From Hawksworthiomyces lignivorus (taxonomy: Eukaryota > Ascomycota > Sordariomycetes > Ophiostomatales > Ophiostomataceae), in NCBI GenBank assembly GCA_002917075.1, contig NTMA01000041.1:62001-126000 (forward strand): DNA of 64,000 nt. The letters run 5' to 3'. Below are positions 34,126 to 43,912 of the stretch, in pieces; the stretch's first letter is position 1; each line of letters opens with the position of its first letter. The position numbers and the translations under genes were made by a program. Under the pieces are notes generated by a model, which was not told the DNA's origin, made no database searches, and saw nothing but the letters and a program-made list of their open reading frames with translations.

Positions 34126-35228
34126 TTAGGCACCTCCTCCATTATCAGTGTCCTTTTCATCATTGTCATCTGAGCTCGTATTGGCCGATTTTGACGCATT
34201 CTCCGAATTTGAGGAGTTGAGGATAATCCCCATCTCTGCGAAGTCTTTCTTCCTATGCTCTATGTTGTCGTAATTGCCCGTGCGGGACACCCCATTGTAC
34301 TTGACCTTATTGTCCTCAAAGTGAAACTCGTCACTGCTCGCCCCAACATTTCCAAGGTGTAACACGCGGTTTCCAATGAATTTATTGCCAGTAAATGAAC
34401 TGCCAGGTAACAGGGTTTCTTTTGCTGTATTCGGAGTTCTCTCGCCAAAGGCTCCCATGCTAACGATGCCGTTGCCTTCAATGTCGTTGTTCTTGAAGAT
34501 TTGCTGGGCTGTTTTTGACAGAGTCAGGTATTTTTATTTCCACAGAATTAGCAAGGTTACTTACCAAGAAAGTCAACAGATGGTCCAGGAGCACACTGAG
34601 CTGTAATCTGGCCCGTTTGAATTATACTGTTCTCCGTTGGGTCCGAATTGGCATTTTCGCCCTTTGCGGGTCTGGCAAGATCCTGGTTTTGGCGAGTCTC
34701 GTCTGTCACTAAAGTGTTTGGCGAGTCTGTGCAGGGAGCAGTTTCCGGAGTCGGCTGGACAGCCTTACCCTTCTTCTCATTCGAAGAATTCTCCATATTC
34801 TGGTTTATCTTGTGTATTGCAGACGCGTTGGACGAGTCTATGTAGAGGGCAAAATTGCGTATCGTGCTTTGTAGATTAGCGAACCTTTCCTCGAGTGTGC
34901 GGTTCGGATGGTTATTAATAATTTTCCACCAATATCGATGACCTCTGGGGGTTTTAGAGAGCTTGTCGAGTGTCTCTTGGATTTCTAATTCTTGCGTGGC
35001 AATGGCAGTCAAAAAGGGTTCTACATCGCGAGTTTGCAGCGCAGGGTTTTCTCGGACATGCCGTTCTATTATAGCCAGTTGTCTGATCTGCTCTGACCAT
35101 TGTTTGAGCCGCCGTGGAGCCTCACGTATTCTCTCGTGAAGCTCGTTCACCCTCGACAAGATGCTGACGGCGTATGCGAGTAGCTGTGCGACTGTCGCAA
35201 CGGCGGCAACTCCTTCGAGACCTGACAT
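34126..35228 (-). CDS. STAND/NLR-type N-terminal domain with three HET-s-like repeats
   Basis: Exons 34565-35228 and 34126-34508 encode 348 residues; the 56-base intron has GTAAGT and AACAG ends. Residues 1-150 (MSGLEGVAAVATVAQLLAYA, then EAPRRLKQWSEQIRQL, later HRYWWKIINN) form a hydrophobic helix followed by amphipathic helices, as in the N-terminal domain of fungal NACHT/STAND proteins and HeLo-like cell-death effectors. A Ser/Asn/Pro-rich linker follows. Exon 2 holds three 18-residue units starting at F226, F260 and F285 with pattern F-x2-N-x-[IFV]-x2-N-x-[IV]-x3-G, followed by a disordered acidic tail. No NB-ARC or NACHT domain is present. This architecture fits a HET-s-like effector whose C-terminus assembles as an amyloid and whose N-terminus attacks membranes; that role is inferred. 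Confidence 0.75.
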
Positions 35229-36259
35229 CTTCGAGGCTGATCGGTTTGGGCAGTAGGAGCATAAACTTTGCACAATGTGCAAAAGAAAAATGAAGCGCTT
35301 CTGGCGGTCACGATGTGAAAGAAGAGCTTTCTAAGATGTGCCTGTTGCAGATAGTGGTGTGGTCGCCTCTGAAAGCCATCGGTTATGCATGATTTTCGTT
35401 CTTTCTGAATCGCTTTAACTCATTTGCACCTGCTCTCGCAGCCTGATACAACCGTATGGACACCAATATATGCTTCGTGTGACAGTTCGATTGGTTCTCA
35501 AGTTGGCGGCTACACCCATCTTTTATATGAGAAGAGATATTGTGACACCTTTCCTCGGCGCTATAAATTTGGGGGCAGACTCGTTGGGCAGGTACTTGGG
35601 CATTCAATTATCATTTAGCGGCTCTGCTGCCGGCCCGCATATTAATCTCGTGTTTATTTGGCAAATCCGGCAGGAGGTGCCTCTCTCACCGCCGTCCCAT
35701 ACACAAGGAAGAAAAAAAGAGACGCAGAGCTAACAAATGAAACCTAAGGAACTGGAGAAAAGGCGCACTCGTACATGCTGACGAGGTTGAAGTGCATTGT
35801 ACCAGGGTAGTGAGGCTCAAGTGGATTTGCAAAAAAAAAAAAAACCGCGCCATCTACTGGGCTTCAACCACCAATGGCAATGTTGGGGTCGGTTTGAAAT
35901 TGTAGCGATCCCACTCGAGATAACCTGGGCGCCTCTGCAAGGCTCACATAGCCTACTGAGCAAGTGATCTAAGCCGCGCGGTACGAGATGAGCACATTCG
36001 CAATTCTTAAAATTCTAAAGGCTTGGTGGCGTTGAAGGTGGATGTTCTACAAGTGCAACCAGAAGGATTTATAGAAGGAGCAATAGAAACAGGTATATTT
36101 TCAGTACTGTCTGTTTTGGCTGAGACTGGAACCGCCGACACTTTAATATACACTTGCTAATTCCGTGTTTACCATCTGGATAGATACATTCATATATGTG
36201 TTATACTACTGATACGTTGCAAGAGCAGTTGCTGGGACAAGGAGCAGCTTGAGGGAGGC
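35229..36259. other. Upstream region of the STAND-domain gene
   Basis: About 1 kb holding the promoter of the 34.1-35.2 kb gene (minus strand) and the 3' flank of the next minus-strand frame. Short frames only; a 14-A run is at about 35830. Confidence 0.5.
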
Positions 36260-36685
36260 TCATTGACGAGCGGAGTTACCAAGGGTCTTTATAGTGGGGT
36301 CGCGGACGAACCCTTCCGCTGCGTGCCGATCGCAAGTTTTTCCAGGGCTTTCTTCTACGCTATTAGCTGAATCTTTCTTCGCCGTATTAGTGCCCTCTTG
36401 CCCTGGCAGGTTTCCAGAACCATGGCTCCTAGCGGAGACCGCTGCGAGCTTGGCCTTTCGGAATGCACGCATTACAATGTACGTAGCTATGTACAAAAGA
36501 CTTTCGCACCGCAGCTCTAGTATGACAGCTTGATCTCTTTTGAGATTGATTTCTTCATCGCAAAGTCTGGTTGCTGCAGATGTTTTGCACCAACCATAAC
36601 AGAGACCTGAAGCCAGCAACTCAGCCCACAATGTATTCATGATCTGTGATATTAGACTAACTAAACACACATCTCTAGCCTTCAT
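36260..36685 (-). CDS. Unrecognised 141-residue protein
   Basis: An ATG-initiated minus-strand frame with no recognised domain. Residues 16-85 (MNTLWAELLASGLCYGW to YIATYIVMRAFRKAKL) look helical and amphipathic; the rest is polar and probably disordered (NTAKKDSANSVEES). A second possible start is Met16, directly after an ATATCACAG that could instead be an intron acceptor, so the N-terminus is uncertain. It lies upstream of, and on the same strand as, the motif genes. No motif copy is visible. Confidence 0.4.
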   Translation of the reverse strand: MKARDVCLVSLISQIMNTLWAELLASGLCYGWCKTSAATRLCDEEINLKRDQAVILELRCESLLYIATYIVMRAFRKAKLAAVSARSHGSGNLPGQEGTNTAKKDSANSVEESPGKTCDRHAAEGFVRDPTIKTLGNSARQ

Positions 36686-37921
36686 TCACCTCGTTTTGTG
36701 TAGCTATATGATACCCGCACAAGCACAACTCATTTTGCACTTTTCCGCGGTGCGGGCGTTTGGCATTGTTTGCATCACGACAGCCCTTTGAAATCTAGCT
36801 TGTGCCAGAAAGCAGCAACACAAGAAGCTGATGTGTTTTCCTGTCGCTGCTAGAACTACCGATGAATGTGCGATTTTATATTGGAGAGCCCTGCGCCTGA
36901 TACATCCCAACTCTCTCCTTCGCTACATCGACGCAGGGATACGACATTTTGGTGGGTTGATAGACGTGAATTGTCTTGACATATATAGAATTCAGCGAGT
37001 GTGAACACAGAGATCGGGATAGAACCGACGTACAGCCTCAGACCAATACAGTAAATGACCCTATCCGATCCTGCACAAGTTAGTCTTGGCAGAAGTCGGT
37101 GAAGAACGCAGCCTTCTATGGAATGATCAATGGCAATTGGTTCTTACAAGTACACGGAGTTTTCCGCCCAGTGTTCTTGACCGCCTTTCCACTTCTTCAG
37201 AATCTCGCCGTCCTACAGCCTCGGCAGCTTCAAGCCTTTGAATGTCATCTGACACCACCGCTATTGACGCACAATGTGCAACCACCTTTTGTGTTACAAT
37301 CGTCGGTACGCATTCCTCTGGGCATCCAATGCTGAAAGGTAAATATGTGATTCTGATGGAAGTCTCGACTCCGTCGTAGACGATGTAACTGTAGCGACGA
37401 TTAGATAGTCTAGCAGAACCGAGACAGTAATACAGATTACGTCGCGGCAATGTAAGTTGCGATGGTAAGACAGGCTGCGATGCAATTAAGTACATGAGTG
37501 TTGGTGTTCTTGGGACCGTGAGCGCAGAAACTTGCTTTCCTTACCGTACTTTGTCTCTGGCGAAGCTGCAGATGATAAAAGTGAAATTGCTGTCCAATAA
37601 CAGATCCCCGTTATCTTGCCTTTTCTGGTGTTGGAGTCGCCCCCGTCCCCCGTTGAATTTTCTTCTTTCTACCTCTTTCAAGTGCATTGTTTCATGGTTT
37701 CCCCGTTCCTTCTTCCATTTTAGTACAAAATGCAAATACGATGAGAAAATTTGCTATTTGGCCTCTTTTAGAAGGTAACAGGACATCTAGTCACAGGTTT
37801 GGCCGAGATGATCTGTGGGTCGCAATTGTGGTTTGTTTAAATGGTGTTACTGAGTAGACTTATTACCTATGTAATCAATGAGTGTTGTTGGTCTTGTCCC
37901 ATACGGAGTTCGATTCACCCT
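36686..37921. other. Coding-like fragment on the minus strand at 37127-37495
   Basis: The minus strand at 37127-37495 stays open for 122 codons. Its C-terminal half (QKVVAHCASIAVVSDDIQRL, EAVGRRDSEEVERR) has the composition of a real protein, but I recognise no family. A GTAAGA near its end could be a donor, so this may be an internal exon. The rest of the stretch shows nothing. Confidence 0.3.
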
Positions 37922-38960
37922 TCAGTTCTTCATTGTTACACTTTCAAACTCTTCTTCTGGCGAAGAGTGCTCGGAAGGAACTCCTTCGCACTCAGTGATA
38001 TAACGCAAACTAACCAAATTTGTCTCGGTCTTCTTATGACCGGAAGACGGTACGACATCGAATTCACTTTCGATATCTGCACAAGGGGAGCTGCAGGAAA
38101 CATTGCTGGAGATTTCACAGATTATTCTGAGGGGGGCTTGCCAACATTGAGCAGAATAGCCTAGACAGTAGCATAATCTAGTATTGTTATACGGCCTAGA
38201 ATATGTAAACAAGGCCAGCCTTCTGATAGTGTAACATTTATAATTGCTTTGTGATTTTTCCTGCAGAGGGAATCTAGATGTTGTTGTGCGTGAAAATCGA
38301 CGAGATGGAGATGACAATATCGGATAACGAGCACGTCAGAACGTCCACGGAGTGCGCTTCGGCCGGACCAGATTCGCCCATATGCTGGCTGCCGTACCAG
38401 ATGCCACTATCGACACTGTATCTCATACTACATTATCGTAAGGAAAGTAGGGAAGCTCGAAATCAGACGAAATGAGGCTATGGCTCAATAAGAGATTCAT
38501 AGTGTTTTGACAATACAAAGACGAATTAGTACTCACACAAAGTCTAGACGACTTTGACAGAGATTATTTCGACGCCAACGATGATTACCACTGTTCTGAC
38601 GGCAGGTGGAAGATATGCTGTCGCCCAGCTCTGAGTCTGGCAGCACGCTGACGCACAGCAAGGTCCACATAAAAGGCCACCATGGTCTCGTTTATGGTAG
38701 CTAGAAGCAGATAGACGTGCTCGAGTCTGTTTTGTTTCAGCTTCGTGGGAGGAAAATTGGCTTAAAATACACGGAAGCGCTATTGAGGCTGCTGCTGGTG
38801 CTTAGGCTGCTACTGTAGAAGGGAAGCAGAAGACAAAAAGATGGTTATCGGACAGGCGGCAGTGGTGGTATTTCGACATCATCCAGCGGATGCGACTCAT
38901 AGCCGTGGCTGCTGTAATTAGACACTGCCGCCTGCAAAAGGACTGCAGCTCGTAACAAAA
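37922..38960 (-). other. Probable multi-exon or decayed gene, unrecognised
   Basis: Several minus-strand segments look coding but I cannot join them with confidence. A likely terminal exon, 37922-38160, follows a GTCTAG acceptor and ends in EEEFESVTMKN. A segment at 38274-38426 starts MRYSVDSGIWYGSQH. Another around 38540-38680 is followed by a strong GTGAGT donor. A possible first exon near 38960 starts MREAQILLRAAVLLQAA. Frames shift between segments without clear splice sites, which suits either an intron-rich small gene or a pseudogene. Confidence 0.3.
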
Positions 38961-39338
38961 TTTGGGCCTCTCGCATGCTGCTGACATGCCGAGTAACCAT
39001 TTCAGTTTATACCGTATGAACAGCCAACTTTTGTAAAACTTTACACTGTATTTACAGCTTACTAAGAGGCTTTTAACCCTTACACTATTGAAGGCACAGC
39101 CTTATCTCCTTTATTCAAGGAACGAAGTAGTATCACGGGACCTAGTTTTTCCACGTGACTATTTCCTATTTCGGTAATTCCCTTAATAAACCACCCTTCT
39201 ACGCCAACAAGAGTTTAGTCTCTGCAGCTGCAAAGTTCATCTTTGCAGTGGAACACAACGAATGCGCACCGTGCCTCTTTTTCCTCACCCTGCTTGCTGG
39301 AGAGTATACGCGCGAGCAAACACATAGCTACAAGCGGC
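38961..39338. other. Promoter side of RMP1
   Basis: 378 bases with no gene; they should include the RMP1 promoter and mark the right edge of the accessory region. Confidence 0.5.
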
Positions 39339-40479
39339 ATGGCCCCCAAGGGAAGCACAAGAGATGCAGCGGGTATCGCTCATGCTCTGCCGGCGGCCCT
39401 CCCTGCACACCTCGAGGCCGCCGCCGCTCGCCTCGCCGCCGCCACCGCCGTCCTAACCGGCTTCCACCGCCGCCACAAGAACCAGCACCGCGTGTCGACC
39501 TACTGGTGGCCCGCTTTTGGGCAGCTGCGGCGGCATGTGCGGCGGCTGGCAGATGCCGTCGAAGAAGGAGGCAGGAAACAGGGCGGCGATGCGGCCGTCG
39601 CAGTCGCGCGCGCCCAGTGGCTGCGCCGCCACTTTGTCCCGAAAGCCTATCTGTACGTATATGAGAGCTCCCCAAAAAAAAATTTCCCGCCGGATTCTAT
39701 TTCTTCTTCGAAAACGCCTTTCCGTGTGCTTTATTGGTAATTACTGCATACTGACTGACAAATCAAAAAGGGCTTTCTCGCGCCTTGTGGCCGACCGCCA
39801 GTTCGCACCGCAAGGCCTGCTCCTGCTAGGCGTGCTGGCGCAGGTGCACACAGCTCTGGTGCTGGTGGCCGGCGATGCAGCCGGCCCGGCTGCTGCTTTT
39901 GGCTCTGCGAGAGCATCTGCCATGGCAGTAGACGAGGATGACAGCGAGATTCTACGTTTCTCTAAGCAGTCACTAGGGGTTGTCGAAAACGATGATAGTG
40001 GTTACTCTAACGATGGAGAAGAACTTGACTGGGGCGTGGCTGTGGCTCGCCACGAAGGAGATGATCTAGACAAAGGGGAAGAAGATAGCAAAGACTACGA
40101 CAGCTATTCGGCGATTGACGATCTATCAGTCAGGAAGAGCAGACAGGAGCCCAAAGAAGGAGCTGATGGTGTGTTGTCCACAAAGGAGAGACTACGAAGG
40201 GATTCAGATGAACAAGAGGGATTGAATGGAAGGGCTAGGAAAGGAGATATTGGAGAAGAGACCGACATGGTAAAGAAGAAGGCGGAAGATAACGCAGCGG
40301 CTACTGCAAAGCGTGTGGCAGACGATGTGGCTGATACTAAGATGCCAAGCAAAGAGAGAGACGTTCAGGAAAGAAAGGAAAAGAAGGAAAAGAAGGAAAA
40401 GAAGGATAAGAGCAAGAAGGCTAAGAAACGAAAACGAGGCGGAGACGAGTTCGATGATTTGTTTAGTGGTCTACTATAG
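39339..40479 (+). CDS. RMP1: RNase MRP protein subunit Rmp1-like, two exons
   Basis: Exons 39339-39652 and 39771-40479 encode 340 residues; the 118-base intron has a GTACGT donor and an AAAAAG acceptor. RNase MRP is the nucleolar ribonucleoprotein that cuts pre-rRNA at site A3 and degrades some mRNAs; Rmp1 is its MRP-specific subunit. The defining block is HRRHKNQHRVSTYWWPAF at about residues 43-60, followed by GQLRRHVRRL and, after the intron, AFSRLVADRQFAPQGLLLLG. The C-terminal 200 residues are acidic and then Lys-rich (KKEKKEKKDKSKKAKKRKR), probably disordered with a nuclear/nucleolar signal. This tail is longer than in yeast. Confidence 0.85.
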
Positions 40480-41028
40480 GTGATGGGGGTTGTCGGCCTG
40501 CATTTCCATATGATACCCAATACGATAATACCATTATTTTGTTTTTTACGAAAGCCATTATTCACAGAAGAAATCGTCGAAACAGGCATGATAATAAAGT
40601 GCATTAAAAACACAACGACTACTTTACAGACAACTAGACAGGACTAACCCTTATCAAAAAAAGCTTTCGTCCATCCTCCCACCCAAATTTAAACGACAAA
40701 AGAAAAAGAATAAAAAAGAGATGAAGGGTTTAATAGGCTCTTTTGCTTTTTTTCTTTCTGTTTTCTTTGCGTTCTTCCAAACGCCGGTTTGTTTTGTTCC
40801 CCTTTTCCCCCTTGTTCGGTATCTGACCTGTGACGCAAAATAACAAAACGATATGGAGTGATCGGGATTTTTAGAAAATCAAGTCTCAAAAAACAGAAAA
40901 AATAAACCACAGGACATATCTCGAGCCAAACAAAGCTAAAAACAAAACAGAGACCAAAAGCCAAGTTGACAAACGCGAAGACTTTCACTACACACCGCCA
41001 AATTACCTGCCACAATTGAAATGACATC
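40480..41028. other. Convergent 3' flanks, RMP1 / TUP1
   Basis: 549 AT-rich bases between facing stops. A minus-strand open frame continues across this area from the last TUP1 exon in a different frame and is not coding. Confidence 0.6.
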
Positions 41029-43110
41029 TTACTGTCCGTGGTACCGACCGTATGACCAGATGCGAGCCCGCATATCACCAGAACCTGTAGCAAAGTAGCC
41101 ACCTGTTGGGCTAGGCGCAACAGAGATGACAGAGTTCTTGTGACCCTGCAGCATAAGTTGGGTATTGCCAGTGCGGGGATCCCAGAACTGGACGCCACGG
41201 TCCTTGGAGCCCGACATGACCCACGCCGCATCAGGGGTTAGAGCAACGGAGAGAACAAAGTCCTGGTTATATTAGCATGTGAATGTGAATAGAAAACAGT
41301 GAGAAGGAAGAAAGGGTCTATGAAACTTACCCTGTGACCCTCAAAGGTCTTCACGCAACGGCCACCCTTGGGACCCTGGTTTGGCATGCCCCGCGGCGAG
41401 GCAAGCTCCCACATCTTGATGGTCTTGTCCAGACTACCACTGACGAGATCCTTTCCATTTGGAGAGAAGGCCACGCTGTAGACGCTATCCTTGTGGCCAT
41501 CCGGACCTTCGAGACGTTCGACGAGGTATCCGTGCTGAATGTCCCAGACGCGGACGCTCTTATCAAGAGAGCCAGCAGCAACATACTTCGTGTCCGGAGA
41601 GATGGCAACAGTAGTAACGCCGTCCTCAATGGTCAGCGTGAGGATGCTCTGCCCGTTCTCGATGTCCCAGAGACGCACCGTACGGTCACCACTGCCAGAG
41701 GCAATAGTGCGGCCGTCACGGGCGAAATCTAGGGAGTAGATGTCTTGTTCGTGGCCTGCGAATGTATTGCGGATGGTGCGCGACTGAATGTCCCAGACGC
41801 GGATCAGCTTATCCTCTGCACCCGTAGCAAGGTACTTGCCGTCAGGACTGAAGCAGACGCTGCGGATGTACAGATCGCCCGATACGTCGACAGAGTCGTC
41901 CTGCAGAACGCAGAGCTTGTCGCCCGTCTGCACATCATAGATCTGGGCGGAGCGGTTGCAGCCGGTCGCTACATACTTGCCGTCGGCACTGAAGCGGACA
42001 CAGCAGACAACGCTTTCGTGCTGCAGCGTGTGCACCAGGTCGACGTCCAGCACGCGCGGCACCTGCTGGTTGAAAATGACAAACCAGTCGTCCCGAGTCT
42101 TCTTGAAATGCGCGGGAAGGCGCTCGGGGTCAAGGTCGCCGAGCGAGTTATTCGTGTGGCCGGCAGGGGCCATCTGCATGCGAGCATGGTCGGGAGTGGG
42201 GTGCGAGGTCACCTGGGGGGACTGGCCGGGGCCAGGATAGGGGACAGGCGTGTTGATCTGCGGCGTAGCCGGGCCGGCTGCTGGCGGTCTGCCAATGGGG
42301 CGCTTCACAGGGCCAGGCGAAGCGGTGCTAGGAGGAGGCTGAGAGGGGAATCCACCCGGGGCAGGCGGCTGGCCATATTGCTGACCGAAGGGGTTCTGTT
42401 GCGAGGGAGGTGGCGGCGGGGGTGGTGGAGGTCCTTGCAGGCCCGGAGGGGGCTGCTGCATCTGATGTTGCGGCGGCTGCTGTTCCTGGGGCGGCGGGGG
42501 CGGAGGAGCTAGGCCGGACTGTCCACCCTGGCCAGCCATGATGGCGGCAAAGACGTTGTTCCCCATACCAAGGTTGGGAGGCTGCGGAGGACCGCCGTGC
42601 TGCGGGGGGCCACCCATAGGGCCTTGAGGGGCGCCACCACGCTCACTGAGCTGACGGCGAAGAAGAGCGATCTCGTCTTCGTACCTAAAATAAGGGGAAA
42701 GACAGATTAGAGTTCTGCTGCGCCAGCTACAAAGGCATAGAAGCAATTCTGCACAACAAGTATGGAGAGAAAAGGCTACTCACTTTTGCTTAAGTGTCAT
42801 GTGTGTCTGCTCCATGGTATACACCTTTTCGCGGATAAGCTGCATCTCGTTTACCTGTGCCTGGACTGTAGTTGGCGCAAAAAGAAAACTAGGTTAGCCA
42901 TTTGCCACCGCAAATCCTCTGCGCCTCAAGGTGCACAAGAGGGAGGAGGAATGTCATAATGTCCTTACTCTGATGCTCGTAACCCTCGCTAGCGCGCATC
43001 TGACCCTCGAACTCGGAGCGGATCTGGTCAAGGAGCTCGGTCAAACGGCCGACTCCAGAGCTGGGCGGCACGCCGCCCATCCCGCGATGCCCGCCGCCGT
43101 ACATAGACAT
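41029..43110 (-). CDS. rco-1: Transcriptional corepressor Tup1/RCO-1, four exons
   Basis: Exons 42969-43110, 42784-42865, 41331-42684 and 41029-41262 encode 603 residues, the usual length of filamentous-fungal RCO-1. The N-terminal coiled-coil that tetramerises and binds Ssn6/Cyc8 is seen as [38 protein letters not shown] and [15 protein letters not shown] Pro/Gln/Gly-rich linker (about 85-250) comes next, then [13 protein letters not shown] before a seven-blade WD40 propeller from about residue 290 (for example [36 protein letters not shown]) ending [11 protein letters not shown]. The start is the first ATG ([13 protein letters not shown]). With Ssn6 it represses many genes, including carbon-catabolite and developmental sets. 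Confidence 0.96.
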
Positions 43111-43880
43111 GGTGGACAACAGAAGCTGAAGCTCGGTAGAAGAAAAGCGAAGATGATGATGAGATAGACGACCGGAGGAGAAAGGGTGGCACGTGGGATC
43201 TTGATGCTTCCACGCGCGCTAGTCAGCCGATTCGGAGCTGGGTTGGTCCAAAAGCGCGATAGCCGGGTGATGAGGCTCTTGCGAAAAGACGAATAAAGGG
43301 AGGAGGACAAGAAAAAACCTGTCGCCAGGGAAAGAAGACGAACAAGGAAGACAGTTCAATAACGTCCGCGAGGCAGAAGAACCAAGCGGATCGGGAAGGG
43401 TGGCGCTGGAAAGAAAGAAGGCGGCCGAAAGGCGCCAGAGACGAAGAGAAAAAGAGGAACGCAAAACAAGAAACGAACAGAAGAAGAAAAAAAAAGAAAG
43501 AGGAGAATGGATAACAGATAAAGCGAAGCGAAACGAGGATAAGATGGATCTTATTCCGCGGCGATCGCAACGATGGGTGGAGGACGAAAGGATGATGGAT
43601 TGTGGTTGTCGGAGGGAGGAGTTTTGCAAGGTGGAGGTTGAGAATGGAAAGGTGGAAAGAGAGAGAAGAAGGAGACGAAGGGAAAAAAAAATTAATCAAA
43701 ATTAGGATGGTTTTGGCGATGCTCTGCTGTGCATTGGTGGTTCCTCTTTTTTTTGGAGCTGGGCAGGCAGTGTGCGTGCGCGCGGAAGGCACAACCAACA
43801 GAGACACTCAAGACGCTAAAATAGCTTGCTTATAACAAAACTAGCTAAATTTGGGGGAACAAGGAAGGAGGAGATGGCAG

Positions 43881-43912
<32 letters not shown>

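Noticed and set aside
34126..35228. A full NLR (STAND) receptor gene
   Set aside because: Only the N-terminal helical domain is present. No P-loop, NACHT/NB-ARC or WD/ANK/TPR repeats were found in the gene or next to it.
40689..41231. 180-codon minus-strand frame at the TUP1 3' end
   Set aside because: It overlaps the last TUP1 exon in the wrong phase and then runs through the 3' flank.
43223..43807. 194-codon minus-strand frame upstream of TUP1
   Set aside because: Low-complexity Ser/Phe/Leu string from the pyrimidine-rich TUP1 leader.
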